This document shows positions 33,945-45,600 of a DNA stretch of 64,000 nt, one piece after another. The translations under genes and the position numbers were made by a program. Where the stretch lies: contig ML660774.1 of assembly GCA_007570785.1 (NCBI GenBank), positions 10,129,742-10,193,741 of the forward strand, read 5' to 3'. This DNA comes from Antilocapra americana (lineage: Eukaryota; Chordata; Mammalia; Artiodactyla; Antilocapridae). Below the pieces are notes generated by a model. The model ran no database searches. It was not told the DNA's origin and saw only the letters and a program-made list of their open reading frames with translations. The first letter of the stretch is position 1; each line of letters begins with the position of its first letter.

Positions 33945-36191
33945 CAACTGTGAATGATGACAAACAGTAATTAGACTTATTGTGTGATCATTCTGAAATA
34001 CATGTAAATACTGAATCATGACGTTTTATATGTAAAACTAATATAATTTATACATCAAATATACCTCATAAAACTAGCAAATAAGTTTGCTGATCTCCCA
34101 TAACAACTGTTTAAGCCTCCCTGAAACAAAAGTGAATTAACACACAAACGCACAGAGTTTCCTACTTTTTTTCTAATTAGTACATTTTCTATATTATTTC
34201 TCAAATATTTCACTTTTCTAACTCTATATTTCTTACTTCCTCCCGGAAATCTATTATCATAGATTTCTAACATTATCCCACAGATCACTTAGATTTTTCT
34301 TTTGTTCAGTTCTTTTTTTCTCTTTGTATATCATTTGGATAGCCATTATTACTATATGTTTGAGTTCACTATTTTGTTTTCCTTATGAAATACCTAAATT
34401 GGTATTTTACTAAAGTATATTTTTTACTTCCTATATTTACTTTTCAGTATACATATTTTTCATGTCTCCTATTTACCTTTTCATTATGTTCACATTTTCT
34501 CTTAAAGCCTTAAAGTGGTTCTTTTAAAATTCTTATCTAATAATTTTTTATCTCAAGATTTGTTATTATTGACTACTTTTGAAAAATATTTAGTAGTAAC
34601 TTTTCCATTTCTTTGCATAACAACAAATTATTGCCTGGATCCCTGACACTGTGAAATTCCTTGAAGAACTGGTATTTGAAGTGAAGTCTGATACAACAAA
34701 TAACTCTGATTCTTCCATCCTTTAAAACAGCATATTACAAACATTTTGATTTTCAGTCCTGTATTGGATGTCAGTGGGTTATTCCCTGTAGCTTGGATCT
34801 AGATGCAGTTTACTGAAATATAAAATAGTTCTTGAAATGTTTTGTATTTCATCAACACATTTTGGTTGCATCAAGGACAAAATATCTACATTCAAAAGAT
34901 AGTCAATGCTTCTTTTTTTAACCTCTAAAATATCAATTTGGCAGCTAAATTTTATACCTTGAAACCTATTGAAATCTGCTTTCCTATGGGTAGTTTTAAA
35001 AATTTCTGGTAAGGACAATTTAATATTCATCCTGTGAATCTCTATAAAAACCTATATGTGCTTCCTTGGATTCTGCAAAATGTTGATAATAGTTGGTGCT
35101 TGTTTCTGATGACAATATATAAACATTGAATTGGTGACCATCCAGGGCAAATTTATTCACTGTCTTCTTTTCTTAGATATTTGATTAAGTAGATAAAAGA
35201 TTGCTTAAAAAAGGAATTAAGAAAATATGGGAAGGCATATCACTGGTTAGTTTGGAGCTCAAAAGGGGTAAAAATCCCACAGACTTTTAGAAGAGTGAAA
35301 AATGGACATAATATGTAATTCATAATATATATAATATATAATTCGTAATATATAACTTATGAATTTCTTTAAGAAATGTTTATGTAACTTTTACAATGAC
35401 TTTTATTTTACTGTACTAGTTTCTAAGTAGATGTCTTCTGAGTTCTCCGATAAGTGGTACCCAATAAGTTATTTTTTAATGTATACAGAATATTTACTTT
35501 CAAATTTTACTCATGACTTTTAGCTTCTATATCTACCAATGTCACAAAGATGTTATTCTATAATTTCCTCTAGGTTTTTATAAAGTCACGCATCACTTTA
35601 GGGTCTTCAATTCTTATCTGGACTTGTTGAATTTTAGAGTACAATAAGAATCTGTTTTTACTTCATTGTTGTCTGCATAACTAAATATGCACAAGTAATT
35701 ACTTCCTCAATTTTCAATGCTGTCTCTATTGTGTTGTTTCCATAAATGCTTTTTTGATTCTATTGGTAATTTGCTTATCCTTGTGCTAATGCTTTCCTGA
35801 AATAATTATAATCACATTTTAAAGTCAACATCAAAGCAGGAAAATAAACCAGTAATTCAAAATTGCCTTAATTATGTTTTATTTTATAGCCTCAATATAT
35901 TTCATCTTAAAATCAACTTGGAGTGTGTGTGCACATATAATTTTATATTATATTGGTAAGACTGATGTATTTACAATCTTAGTCCTTATGTTCTTTAATG
36001 TGGTGTATCTGTATCCTTATTCAGGTCTTACTTATTGCCCTCAAAAAGGCTTTGGAATATTTTCATAAACGTCTTGCTTATTTATGTTAGATGTATTCCT
36101 AGGTATTATAGTTGCTTTTATGATGAATAGGGTGTTTCTCCAATATATCATACTTTCTAATTAGATTCTAGTGGTATATAGAACTGATTTT

Positions 36192-36616
36192 TTTTTTATG
36201 TTTTAATTTTATTCTTTGTAATCAGATGACTGGACAAGTTTTCATTTAGCATATGAAATCTTCAAATAAATACATTTAATACTGTCACAGAACGTTATGA
36301 CGAGATACAAATGTTAACAGAAAATAGAATATTGATAGAGCTCAGTAAGGCATATACTCTTAACCATAAATATGATGAATTGGAGGCAAAATAAGTCATT
36401 TATTTTTAATGAGATTACCATTTGTTAATGGTCATATGTCCACTAGTTCTGTAGTAGGAGAAATTCTTGACAATTCCTGACAATTGACAATTCTTGTCAA
36501 CTGAGAATTGACAATTCTTGACAAATCTTGCATTTCATTTAATTATTGTTAAATTTAAATGAATAATTATGCTCTCTTTTTGCGTTTGAGTGGTATCTTC
36601 TCAAAAACAACAATAC
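36192..36616 (-). pseudogene. Retroposed transcript fragment with target-site duplications
   Basis: A 425-bp insert is flanked by identical 12-bp repeats 'agaactgatttt' (36,180-36,191 and 36,617-36,628). Removing the insert plus one repeat restores continuous antisense L1 sequence. The insert starts on the plus strand with a T-run. Its minus strand has an AATAAA about 15-20 bases before that poly(A), so it is a reverse-transcribed copy of a polyadenylated RNA, 5'-truncated. It matches no SINE or LINE I know, so the source is probably a cellular mRNA 3' UTR or a long noncoding RNA. A 46-codon plus-strand frame inside is on the wrong strand to be the parent coding part. Confidence 0.6.
36461..36530. 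repeat. Clustered 'gacaattcttg' repeats
   Basis: The 11-base motif or close variants occur about five times within 70 bases, with 'ttgacaattcttg' and its partial inverse 'cttgtcaa' interleaved. This gives both direct repeats and short hairpins inside the retroposed insert. Confidence 0.75.
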
Positions 36617-36890
36617 AGAACTGATTTTCATATATTGACCTTGTAACTATTAATACATTCATATGGCTTCTAATTTTGTCTATCTGATTCTTCAGTATTA
36701 CTTTGAATAGAACTATTTGATTATATGACTTCTCTATTTAGAAAAATTTTATTTGATTACTTGTACAGAAAATCAAATCATATACAAAAAAGTATTGTCT
36801 CTGCCTTTCTAATAATTATGCTTTTTCCTCCCTCATTATATTGATTTCTTCCTTCATGATATATTAATATATTTGTCCACAGACCTTGTG

Positions 36891-37289
36891 ACTGGTTAAG
36901 TGAGTGCCTCCAGGGTTTAACATATGGGAGGAGGCAGGGAGATAGTCTCAAAGACTCTACTTCCTACTAATATGGCGATTTGGGAATCTATTTTTATTTG
37001 AATGGGGTTGGGAAGTGGGTGTTATCAGGGCCAGGCAGAGCTGTCTACTTTCATCGGGTGTAGTGTTGGCTGGTCATTTACCATTTTCCTCTTCTCTAGG
37101 AAATTCCTACTTACCCTAAAGACTTGTCTCATCCGCTAACTGTCTCACTCACACATTCACCCACTCCCATTGCTTGGGGTCAACCTTGTCCAATAACTGA
37201 TTACCAGGAAGTATAAAGGGCCAAACCTCTTGCTTTAATTCATGCCACAGTTTTCTAGAGGTTTCAGGTTTGAATTCCCTGCTTTCAAA
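36891..37289. other. Moderately GC-richer block, possibly an old LTR
   Basis: Contains 'agtataaagggccaaacc' at about 37,210-37,227 (TATA-like) and a long pyrimidine-rich middle. I suspect an old LTR but cannot assign it. No open frame. Confidence 0.25.
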
Positions 37290-37507
37290 TTAGGGCTTCC
37301 CTGGTGGTTCAGTGATAAAGAATCTGCCTGACAATGCAGGAGCTACAGGAGACTCAAGTTTGATCCCTGGGTGATTAAGTTCCCCTGGAGGAGGAAATGA
37401 CAACCCACTCCAGTGTTCTTGCCTGGAGAAGCCCTTGGACCGAGGAGCCTGGTGGGCTACAGTCCATGGAGTCACAAAAAATCACATATGGACTAAGCAT
37501 GAGCATG
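37290..37507 (+). mobile_element. Bov-tA-type SINE
   Basis: Full-length sense copy: tRNA-derived head 'agggcttccctggtggttcagtg', an internal promoter B-box-like 'gtttgatccctgg', then 'caacccactccagtgttcttgcctgg' and 'gtggactaa'-like end. A small 'agctacagga' insertion distinguishes it. Confidence 0.92.
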
Positions 37508-39238
37508 ATGATGTTGAGACCACATCCTTGCTTTTATTTTGACCAAACTTCAGTTCTTTCAACTCATTTTATATGACCTGAGAAAACTCCCTGACTACTC
37601 AAAACTCTTCCCTTTTTTTTGTTAACAAATTAAGTTATTGCTATATAATTTGCAAGATAATATAGACAATAGAGGGAAAGTATGAAAAGTACAGATGTGG
37701 AGATAGCAATTGTTACATGACAAGCACCAGACATATTTCCTTTTTTTCTCCTCCCCCTCCTACTCCCTCCTTCCTTCCTTCCTTTCTTCTTTCTTTCAAC
37801 GATCCCTTAGACCATCTGATAATATTTGGCCATGGAACTCATGTAACTAACGCGCTGTGGGACAACTGTATGTGTAACATAAACTTAAGTATCTATCATT
37901 TTGATGGAAGCTATGTACTTGAGAAATACTTATCTTTGGATTATAAAGAAACAACATGGAGGCTAGATAATAAAGCCATAGGGGAACCAAGATGCATAAA
38001 GCCCAGGATTTTAAATAAATAAGGCTTATTGAACATTAAAAACAAATACATTGGTTTTTCCATGGAGAATACTATATCCTTGATTGCATTGAAAATAAAT
38101 ATTAACAACACAAATAAGATGCAAATACATATTTTCAGTATGCAAAACATGGATTTTATGTGGCTTACAGCTTTGATGGTATAATGCTAGTGTTCACTGA
38201 CATTTAATTTTTGGTATAATATTGTCCCAACTGGTGTCTGCCTTTTTACATTATATAATTCAAGCTATTGTCAAAGTGACTTTGAGAAGCCTTAAGGGGC
38301 ATTCATTAAATTTATAGCATTTATAAAAAGTAGAGCCTGGTGAATACATAATGAGTATAACTTATTCTTGAGTTTTTTTAGACAATTTTGCAACACTTGC
38401 TAAAATTTTCTTTACTCTCTCTCCTCCTGCACATATTTACCCAAAAAGGATTTTAGTCCCCTTCCCTAGCTTTCCCTAAGAGAACTTTTAACAATTATTC
38501 TTTTTAATGTATTAATACTATTGATGAAAATTTAGCTTATTAATTCAAAAACAAATTTTAAAATAAACTACTTTTAAGAAGTAGGGTAGTTTACTAGTTA
38601 AAGGGAACAGCTGCTTACCAGATAACTCATTTTGTTTCCTACTCAATTTACCTCTTTATATCTGTATCATTACATATGTATAAGTGAGATCCGCTACAGG
38701 AAGGAAAATGTACATTCTGACTCAACTAATATTAAATTAAACTCCACTAAACAAAATGGAACTAAACAAAGATATCATATTTACAGAGGAATATAATTAA
38801 GCGTAAAAGTTAAGACTGAATCATGCATTACAGTAATAATAAGTTTGGCATAAAGAAACTTAAAATTGATATTTCCCTGTTATCAAAGGTGAGATGTACA
38901 TTTCAAAGGTGTCTCTGAGTCCAAGAAAATAGATTAAGACACTTTAGGCCTATATTAATATGAGAAGTAGCTATGCTGTTATATTGATTTTTGGTTTAAT
39001 GTCTTTATTTTATCATTAGTAGGGTTGACTAAAATCCTGCTTGTTGAGTGTATGTTCCTATTTAAAATTATATATTTTAAATTACAATTTTTATAAATCT
39101 TTTAAAAATAACTCTGTTATGCTGAGTTTCATGAGTCAACTTGATTCATGGCACCCAGCTGTGGACCAAACAACAGACAAGATATTGCTGTGAAGTTATT
39201 TAGATGTAAATAATATCTACCATGTAATTCTAATTCCT
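37508..39238. other. AT-rich intergenic DNA with a pyrimidine tract
   Basis: A (CTTC/TTCC)n-like polypyrimidine tract lies at about 37,740-37,797. No repeat family or gene was recognised otherwise. The 101-codon frame at 37,717-38,022 starts in the tract and has no motif. Confidence 0.5.
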
Positions 39239-39752
39239 TACCTGCCTCCTGAGAAATCTGTGTGCAGGTCAAGAAGCAGTTAGAACTGGACATGGAACAA
39301 TGGACAGGTTGAAAATTGGGAAAAGAATACGTCAAGGCTGTATACTGTCACCCTGCTTATTTAACTTATATGCAGAGTACATCATGCAAAATGCTGGGCT
39401 GTTTGAAGCAAAAACTGGAATCAAGATTGCCTGGAGAAATATTCAATAATCTCAGATATGCAGAAGACATCACCCTTATGGCAGAAAGTGAAGAACTAAA
39501 GAAACTGTTGATGAAAGTGAAAGAGGAAAGTGAAAAAGTTGGCTTAAAACTCAACATTCAGAAAACGAAAATCATGGTATCTGGTCCCATCACTTCATGG
39601 TAAATAGATGGGGAAACAACAGAAACAGTGATAGTCTCAATTTCTTGGGCTCCAAAACCACTGCAGATAGTGACTGAAGTCATGAAATTAAAAGACACTT
39701 AATTCTTTGAAGAAAAGCTATGACCAACCTAGAGAGCATATTAAAAAGCAGA

Positions 39753-40170
39753 TGGACCGAACTGGAGCCCATTATCCAGAGTGAAGTAAGCCAGAAGCAA
39801 AAACAACAATACAGTATATTAACACATATATATGGAATTTAGAAAGACAGTAACGAGAACCCAACATGTGAGACAGCAAAAGGAACGCAGATGTATAGAA
39901 TAGACTCGTGGACTGTGAATGAGGGAAAGGGTGGGATGATATAGGAGAATGGCATTGAAACATGTTAATTATCATATGTCTAATCAATTGCCAGCCCAGG
40001 ATTGATTCTCGGGGCTGGTGCATCAAGATTTCCCGGGGGGGAGGGAGGAGGGAGGGGGAGGGAGGGGTTTTCGGGAGGGGGAGCATATGTAAACCCATGG
40101 TGATATCATGGCATTGTATGACAAAAACAATAAAAGGGAGGGAAAAAAATTTAAAAATAAATAAATAAAT
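39753..40170 (+). mobile_element. Bovid L1 3' end inserted in BovB, with TSD
   Basis: Starts in 'tggaccgaactggagcccatt', passes the L1 3' UTR and its G-rich tract, and ends in '(aaat)n'. It is flanked by identical 'aaaaagcaga' at 39,743-39,752 and 40,171-40,180. The insert post-dates the BovB. The 147-codon minus frame (39,772-40,215) is antisense to it. Confidence 0.92.
40035..40081 (+). repeat. G-rich tract in the L1 3' UTR, G-quadruplex-compatible
   Basis: The run of G3-G7 blocks separated by single A or AGGA fits the four-tract pattern needed for an intramolecular quadruplex. G-rich polypurine tracts are a known property of mammalian L1 3' UTRs. Confidence 0.7.
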
Positions 40171-40363
40171 AAAAAGCAGAGACATTACTTTGCCAACAAA
40201 GGTCAGTCTAGTCAAGGCTATGGTTTTTCCAGTAGTTATGTTTGGATGTGAGAACTAGATCATAAAGAAGGCTGAGTGCCAAAGAATTGATGCTTTTGAA
40301 CTGTGGTGTTGGACAAGACTCTTAAGAGTCTCATGGACTGCAAGGAGATCAGTCAGTCTTAAG

Positions 40364-40556
40364 GGAAGTGAAAGTCAGTCAGTCATGTCTGACTTTTTGC
40401 TATCCCATGGACTATATAGTCCATGGAATTCTCCAGAAGAGAAAAGGAGTGGGTTGCCATTCCCTTCTCCAGGGGATCTTCCCAACTCAAGGATTGAACC
40501 CAAGTCTTCCACATTGTGGGCAGATTCTTTACCAGCTGAGCCACCAGGGAAACCCA
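40364..40556 (-). mobile_element. Bov-tA-type SINE inside BovB fragment 5
   Basis: Antisense copy from 'gtgaaagtcagtcagtcatg' to 'gagccaccagggaaaccc'. The BovB target 'tcctaaaggaaatc' resumes to the right, and a related 'tcttaagggaa' lies to the left, suggesting diverged target-site duplications. Confidence 0.9.
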
Positions 40557-40846
40557 TCCTAAAGGAAATCAGTCCTGAATACTCACTGGAAGGACTGATG
40601 CTAAAGCTCAAGCTGTAATACTTGGGCCTCCTGATGTGAAGAACTGACTCACTGGAAAAGACCCTGATGCTGGGAAAGACTGAAAACAGGAGAAAGGGCT
40701 GACAGAGGATGAGATGGTTGGATGGCATCACTGACTCGATGGATATGAGTTTGAGCGAGCTCTGGGAATTTGTTATGGGCAGAGAGGCTTTGTGTGCTGC
40801 ATGGGGTCGCAAACTGTTGGGCAGGACTAAGTGACTGAACTGAACC

Positions 40847-40904
40847 ATTTAAAGAACCATTTAAATGAACTGAACATTTAAAGAACATTTTGACTCAAGA
40901 TGAT
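40847..40904. repeat. Short direct repeats of 'catttaaagaac'
   Basis: 'ccatttaaagaacc', 'ccatttaaatgaac' and 'acatttaaagaac' occur within 40 bases just past the BovB end. Confidence 0.7.
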
Positions 40905-41215
40905 TATGCTCTACAAAGTAGGTGAGCCTCATTCAGCCAGCTCTCCTACAGAACCTGAGGTTTCCTAAAGAAGAACAATTCTACCTCAAAACTGCAACAC
41001 AGAAATCTTGCTACTGTTTCATCTGCACATTTCAGACTTGAGATGCAGTACCAGCTCTCCCGAGTTTCCATCCTGCCAGCCTTTTCTGCAGTTTTCATAC
41101 TTGCCAGCCTCAACAACTGCATAAGTCAATTCCTTTAAATTGCTCTAAAGAATATATATACTCTACACATTTTAATAAAGCTTTCTATTTCTTGTGGATT
41201 TGTCTCTGAGAAGCT
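40905..41215 (+). repeat. Ancient LTR-like mammalian repeat, family unassigned
   Basis: 'ccagctctcctacagaacctgagg', 'gaagaacaattctacctcaaaactgcaac', 'cttgccagcctcaacaactgcataagtcaattccttta' and 'ttaataaagctttc' look like a common mammalian repeat tail. I cannot name the family. Confidence 0.4.
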
Positions 41216-42280
41216 CTTCCCCATATAAAATCATATCTATTTCCCCACACATATTTTTCTAACTGCAGTTTTGCCACCTCTAACTTCATAATTAATGTGG
41301 AATTTATTGTACTATACAGTGAAGAGATTAAAAGTTACACTTTTCATAGTTTATCAATTGTTTCAGGACCAATTAAAAAAAACAGCTTACTGATTTGAAA
41401 CATCTGTTTTAGCTAAGGTTATCAGTTTTAATAAGCAAGTCAAAATATAGAATGCTCTATTACATTTGAATTTTATATAAAAATGAGTATGTTTTGAACA
41501 AATGTCCCTTTCAATATATTATTTGTGTTTCTTGAAATAGACATTTAGTTGGATATTCTGTATTTTATCTGGAAATCCTAACTTTAGACATTATTTCATT
41601 TTTTTTGTAATTTCTATTCTTCTAATACATCTTGAATCATAAGGAGAAAGACTTTTGATAATAAAGGAAATACAGTAGAAGGCACTAGGGATTAAGAGGA
41701 CCTAAGTCTTAGACATAGTATTTCAGTCTCACCTAGACTATGTCACATGAGCTATATATTCTTACTGCTATTTTAAAAAGACTAAAATAGTTAACATTTG
41801 GAACTAAAAACATTTTAATTGAAATAGAAGAGACTGTTTTCTTGTAACTGAAATTAATGTGCATTTTAGCTTCTCAGAGAATTTGTTGTTGAATTATTTT
41901 ATAAAATAATCACTTTAATATTCCTTTGACAAATCAAAATTTGAATATATATTTTGATTTAAATTAAGCACAGATTGCTAGTGTAAAATCTGGTATCAGA
42001 GAAAACAAGGGAGTGGAATCTTTAATATAACAATAAGCTTATAAATAATGCTGTGATGAATATAGAGGTACATATATCTTTTTAAATTAGTTGTTTAAAA
42101 AGATATATGTAATACACAAAGGAAAAGAGCCTCTGCCTTCCTAGGAAGGTATTAGTGCTGCTTTATTTATACTTATGTTCCTAGCTTGGATCAGCAAAAA
42201 CAATCATAAAACACTTGGATGGGTGGCAATGGGCAATCTAGAGAATAGTTTTCAGTGGTTTGTCTGACTTCTCTTTTCTT
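41216..42280. other. AT-rich intergenic DNA
   Basis: Nothing assignable. A weak MIR-like section lies at 41,680-41,780. Confidence 0.45.
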
Positions 42281-42680
42281 NNNNNNNNNNNNNNNNNNNN
42301 NNNNNNNNNNNNNNNNNNNNNNNNNNNNNNNNNNNNNNNNNNNNNNNNNNNNNNNNNNNNNNNNNNNNNNNNNNNNNNNNNNNNNNNNNNNNNNNNNNNN
42401 NNNNNNNNNNNNNNNNNNNNNNNNNNNNNNNNNNNNNNNNNNNNNNNNNNNNNNNNNNNNNNNNNNNNNNNNNNNNNNNNNNNNNNNNNNNNNNNNNNNN
42501 NNNNNNNNNNNNNNNNNNNNNNNNNNNNNNNNNNNNNNNNNNNNNNNNNNNNNNNNNNNNNNNNNNNNNNNNNNNNNNNNNNNNNNNNNNNNNNNNNNNN
42601 NNNNNNNNNNNNNNNNNNNNNNNNNNNNNNNNNNNNNNNNNNNNNNNNNNNNNNNNNNNNNNNNNNNNNNNNNNNNNNNN
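42281..42680. other. Assembly gap, exactly 400 N
   Basis: A run of N. Open frames crossing it are artefacts of translating N. Confidence 0.99.
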
Positions 42681-45600
42681 TGGAAATTAACTTTCTCCTC
42701 TATAGACTTTTCAAAACACATTAGTTATCCATTCTGCAGTGGGAAGGGTAAATGGAAAAATGTTCTTGTAATTGCACACAAAGTTTACAGTTCATTGAAA
42801 AGTGCCTATCTGTCTACCCCATCAACAGTTCTTTCAATGTGGAAATACTGCAAACGAGAAAAATAAAATTAAGTAATTCAAATAGCTGTTTTAACACAAT
42901 GTAAGACAACTGCACTAACAGCAGTATTTCTGAACAAAATGAGAAATAAAAAGATATGTTTAACTGAATTATGTACTTGTTAAAAGTAAAGGCTTTTTTT
43001 ATATTTTTGTTTGTTTTCAAATAGATTATCAATAATAGTTTATGGAAAATATTCAACAATAATGTGTCAACAGCCAATCAATGATCTTAACTATTTAGAA
43101 TTCAAGATTATTTTGGGATATCCAAGGAATCAACTTATGGAGAATACACAGAGAAATGATATTCCAACAAGCTGGGTCTTACATTTATACCTGCATTTAT
43201 CTACTATAGTGGATGATTATTTTAAAATAATAATCTAGTAATTTTAAGTTAAAAAATTTTCCCAGACATCCTAATATGTCATTAAAATGGTACTTCACAG
43301 AATTTTAAGTGAAAAGATATGATTAGGTTTTTTTTGTCATGATGATAGTAAAAAGAAAAAGTATGAGTGATGACAATTTGACATAGTAGGATTAAATTAA
43401 AATATATTTAATACCTGATTTTTAATTTCATCTTAACAAAACAACTGGTATTTGGTATTAATTTGCCCACACCTTTGATTTCAGGAATTATTTTTCAAAC
43501 TCTCAACTAAGATAACCCTGGCAATCCTATATACACTTCTGTGAAGTTTTCAGTCTGTTCAATTATCACTGCCAAATGCTGGATTATTTCTTTGACTTGA
43601 GAAAAGCACCTTACTGGGCCACTAAAACTATTTCATGTAATCTGCAAAGCATGGTGAAACACTGCCTCCATTTTCAATACAACAAACAAAAACTAAAGAC
43701 AATATGCTATGTATTCTTACTGTTCATGGAAAAAAAAGGTCATTACCAATGGAAGGCAAAAAGAATGATATTTATTAACCTGAAAGGATCATAAAGTGTT
43801 TTTTTTCACTTCAAATGCTCAAATTATTTTATTTTATTCCCCATAGTTTGCTATTTAAGATGATACATAGATTTAGTGGTCATTTGATTGACATATGTGA
43901 AAGATTATTCCATTAGGCAAGCTAATTCTTCTTAGAGGAATATATTTTTAAAAATCTATTCTCCTCTACTGCATTGTAAATGGAAAACTAAATTGACAAT
44001 AAAATTATGTGCATGTCAAAGTTGATCTCTCCATGCTTGACAGAAACACACAGGCTGACAGATTATCAAAAATCTTACTCAAAATTTCATTTCTAATTTT
44101 TAATTACTCATGAAGACCAAAGTACAAGGATATGTCTTCTATTAATTTAATCTTTCCCTTTTTGTAAAGATTTTGTAATAAAATATAAAATTAAACCAAA
44201 TTAAATTATATCTGCCTCCAGAAGATACTTGTCATTAATAGAACTAATTTCTCTATTCATTGCCGGAATGTCTGAATAAATTGTGAATTGAACATAATTT
44301 ATCGAAATGTTACTTTTTTTTCCAGAAATGAGACAAAGAGAACTATAATGCATTGACTTTCCATTATACCATTTTCTTTAGGCACTTGCCACATGATGAG
44401 CTCCTACAAGGAAATCATTATCTTTCTTCTAAGGAAAAAAATTAGGCAAGTCACTATTTCATTACCTATATTTCAAAAAGCTAAATGATTTAAAAATGTC
44501 TGCCCTGGGAAATCACTGTATTTGCTTGTCTGTGCTTTCACAAGCACTATAATCGGTTGCTATAATTCACTTTTGAAATGCCAAAAATGAGCTAGAGTAA
44601 TGTTTACCAGATTTCACCTCGTTCATTTTATTGGTTAAAATAAATCCATTAGATATGTGCAAAGGAGAGGACGGTGCCTGTTCAGAAAAATAACAAAATA
44701 AGTAGTACACCTAAGAGATGTATGTGTACAATTAACACTATGTATTTGTATGACTTTGAAAAGCTAAAAATGCTATGCTTATCTATGGTAGACACAAAAT
44801 AAACATACAGACAACAACAGAAATATCTGTGCAATGATGGTAAGTTAACACAAGATCTGTTTGAACATGAGAGTTAATTCATCATGACCTAATAGACATG
44901 GAGCAAAGGCAAACCAGTCTCAACCTCATATCTGGAATTGTGACCATGGGAAAGTTACCCATACACTCATACCCTCAGAGTCACGAATTCTGTGCCCTAG
45001 TATCTGTATCTCTTGTTTTGTGATTAATTTTTTCCCCAGCACCTAAGAAAATTGTTCAGCAATTAATCTTAGCTGCTAGTCCTTTCTTGGATTTAGTTGC
45101 CCAAGTCCACACTCTTTCCTAGAAACAGACCACCACAGAGTAATAAAGCAAAATAAAGCAAAAGGTCTGGTTCTGAAACATACTTTATACCAAGGAAAGT
45201 AAATTTGATCCAAACAGGTTGATAGAAGTGTTGTCAACATTGGATAGGATCTAGAGCCTGGAAGGTCCATGTTAAGGTCTAAGTGGCCCATCTCTTGGGT
45301 CAGACGAACTGAGCTACTAGACCCATCAATAGCAGGAAAGGATATGTGTGGTATTTCTGGCAAGTCCCAAAGGGACAACCACAATGAAGACTCTCGAGAT
45401 GCTGGAGCAAGGCTATGCCACCTTTAAGAGAATATTATACACCAACTAACAAAGAAAGAAGTCAAAGCTTGGTTCCCAGATGTGCTGGTTCATTGTAGCC
45501 CTGGTGTAGACAGTATTGAGAGACAATGGGGAAGAAGAAACCCTCTTACTCCTAGAGTTCTGGGTGGTGCATCAGTTATTGGTTCTGTGTGAAAAGAGAA

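Larger units (their letters stand above)
34285..36890 (-). mobile_element. Ancient L1, antisense, interrupted by a retroposed fragment
   Basis: The left part (34,285-34,790) resembles an antisense L1M segment with 'tggttcttttaaaattcttatctaataat' and 'ggatccctgacactgtgaaattcc'. From about 35,640 the plus strand reads antisense ORF2: 'gctgtctctattgtg..ttgattctattgg', 'ctgtatccttattcaggtcttactt', 'cgtcttgcttatttatgttagatgtattcctaggtatt', then 'tatagaactgatttt' and, after the insertion, 'catatattgaccttgtaac'. The middle part, 34,800-35,600, is too diverged to be certain. No coding frame survives. Confidence 0.6.
39239..40846 (+). mobile_element. BovB fragment 5, split by an L1 and a SINE
   Basis: BovB RT and 3' sequence occurs in three pieces: 39,239-39,752, 40,181-40,363 and 40,557-40,846. 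A bovid L1 3' end sits between the first two and an antisense Bov-tA between the last two. The YADD box is mutated to Tyr-Ala-Glu-Asp (about 39,458-39,469). Frame 39,316-39,603 is the longest remaining RT block. Confidence 0.92.

Noticed and set aside
36278..36390. Plus-strand coiled-coil-like frame in the retroposed insert
   Set aside because: The insert's poly(A) signal and T-run show the parent RNA was on the minus strand, so this frame is antisense.
37290..37507. tRNA gene suggested by a B-box-like 'gtttgatccctgg'
   Set aside because: The tRNA-like head belongs to a Bov-tA SINE; no cloverleaf or anticodon stem remains intact.
39772..40215. 147-codon minus-strand frame
   Set aside because: Antisense to an L1 3' UTR; the same antisense peptide pattern recurs at 48,895-49,131 and 54,029-54,574.
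42191..42866. Open frames of 154-203 codons around 42.2-42.9 kb
   Set aside because: They cross the 400-N gap and consist mostly of untranslatable N.
45076..45384. 102-codon minus-strand frame
   Set aside because: No recognisable domain, no splice or promoter context; length is within chance for less AT-rich DNA.
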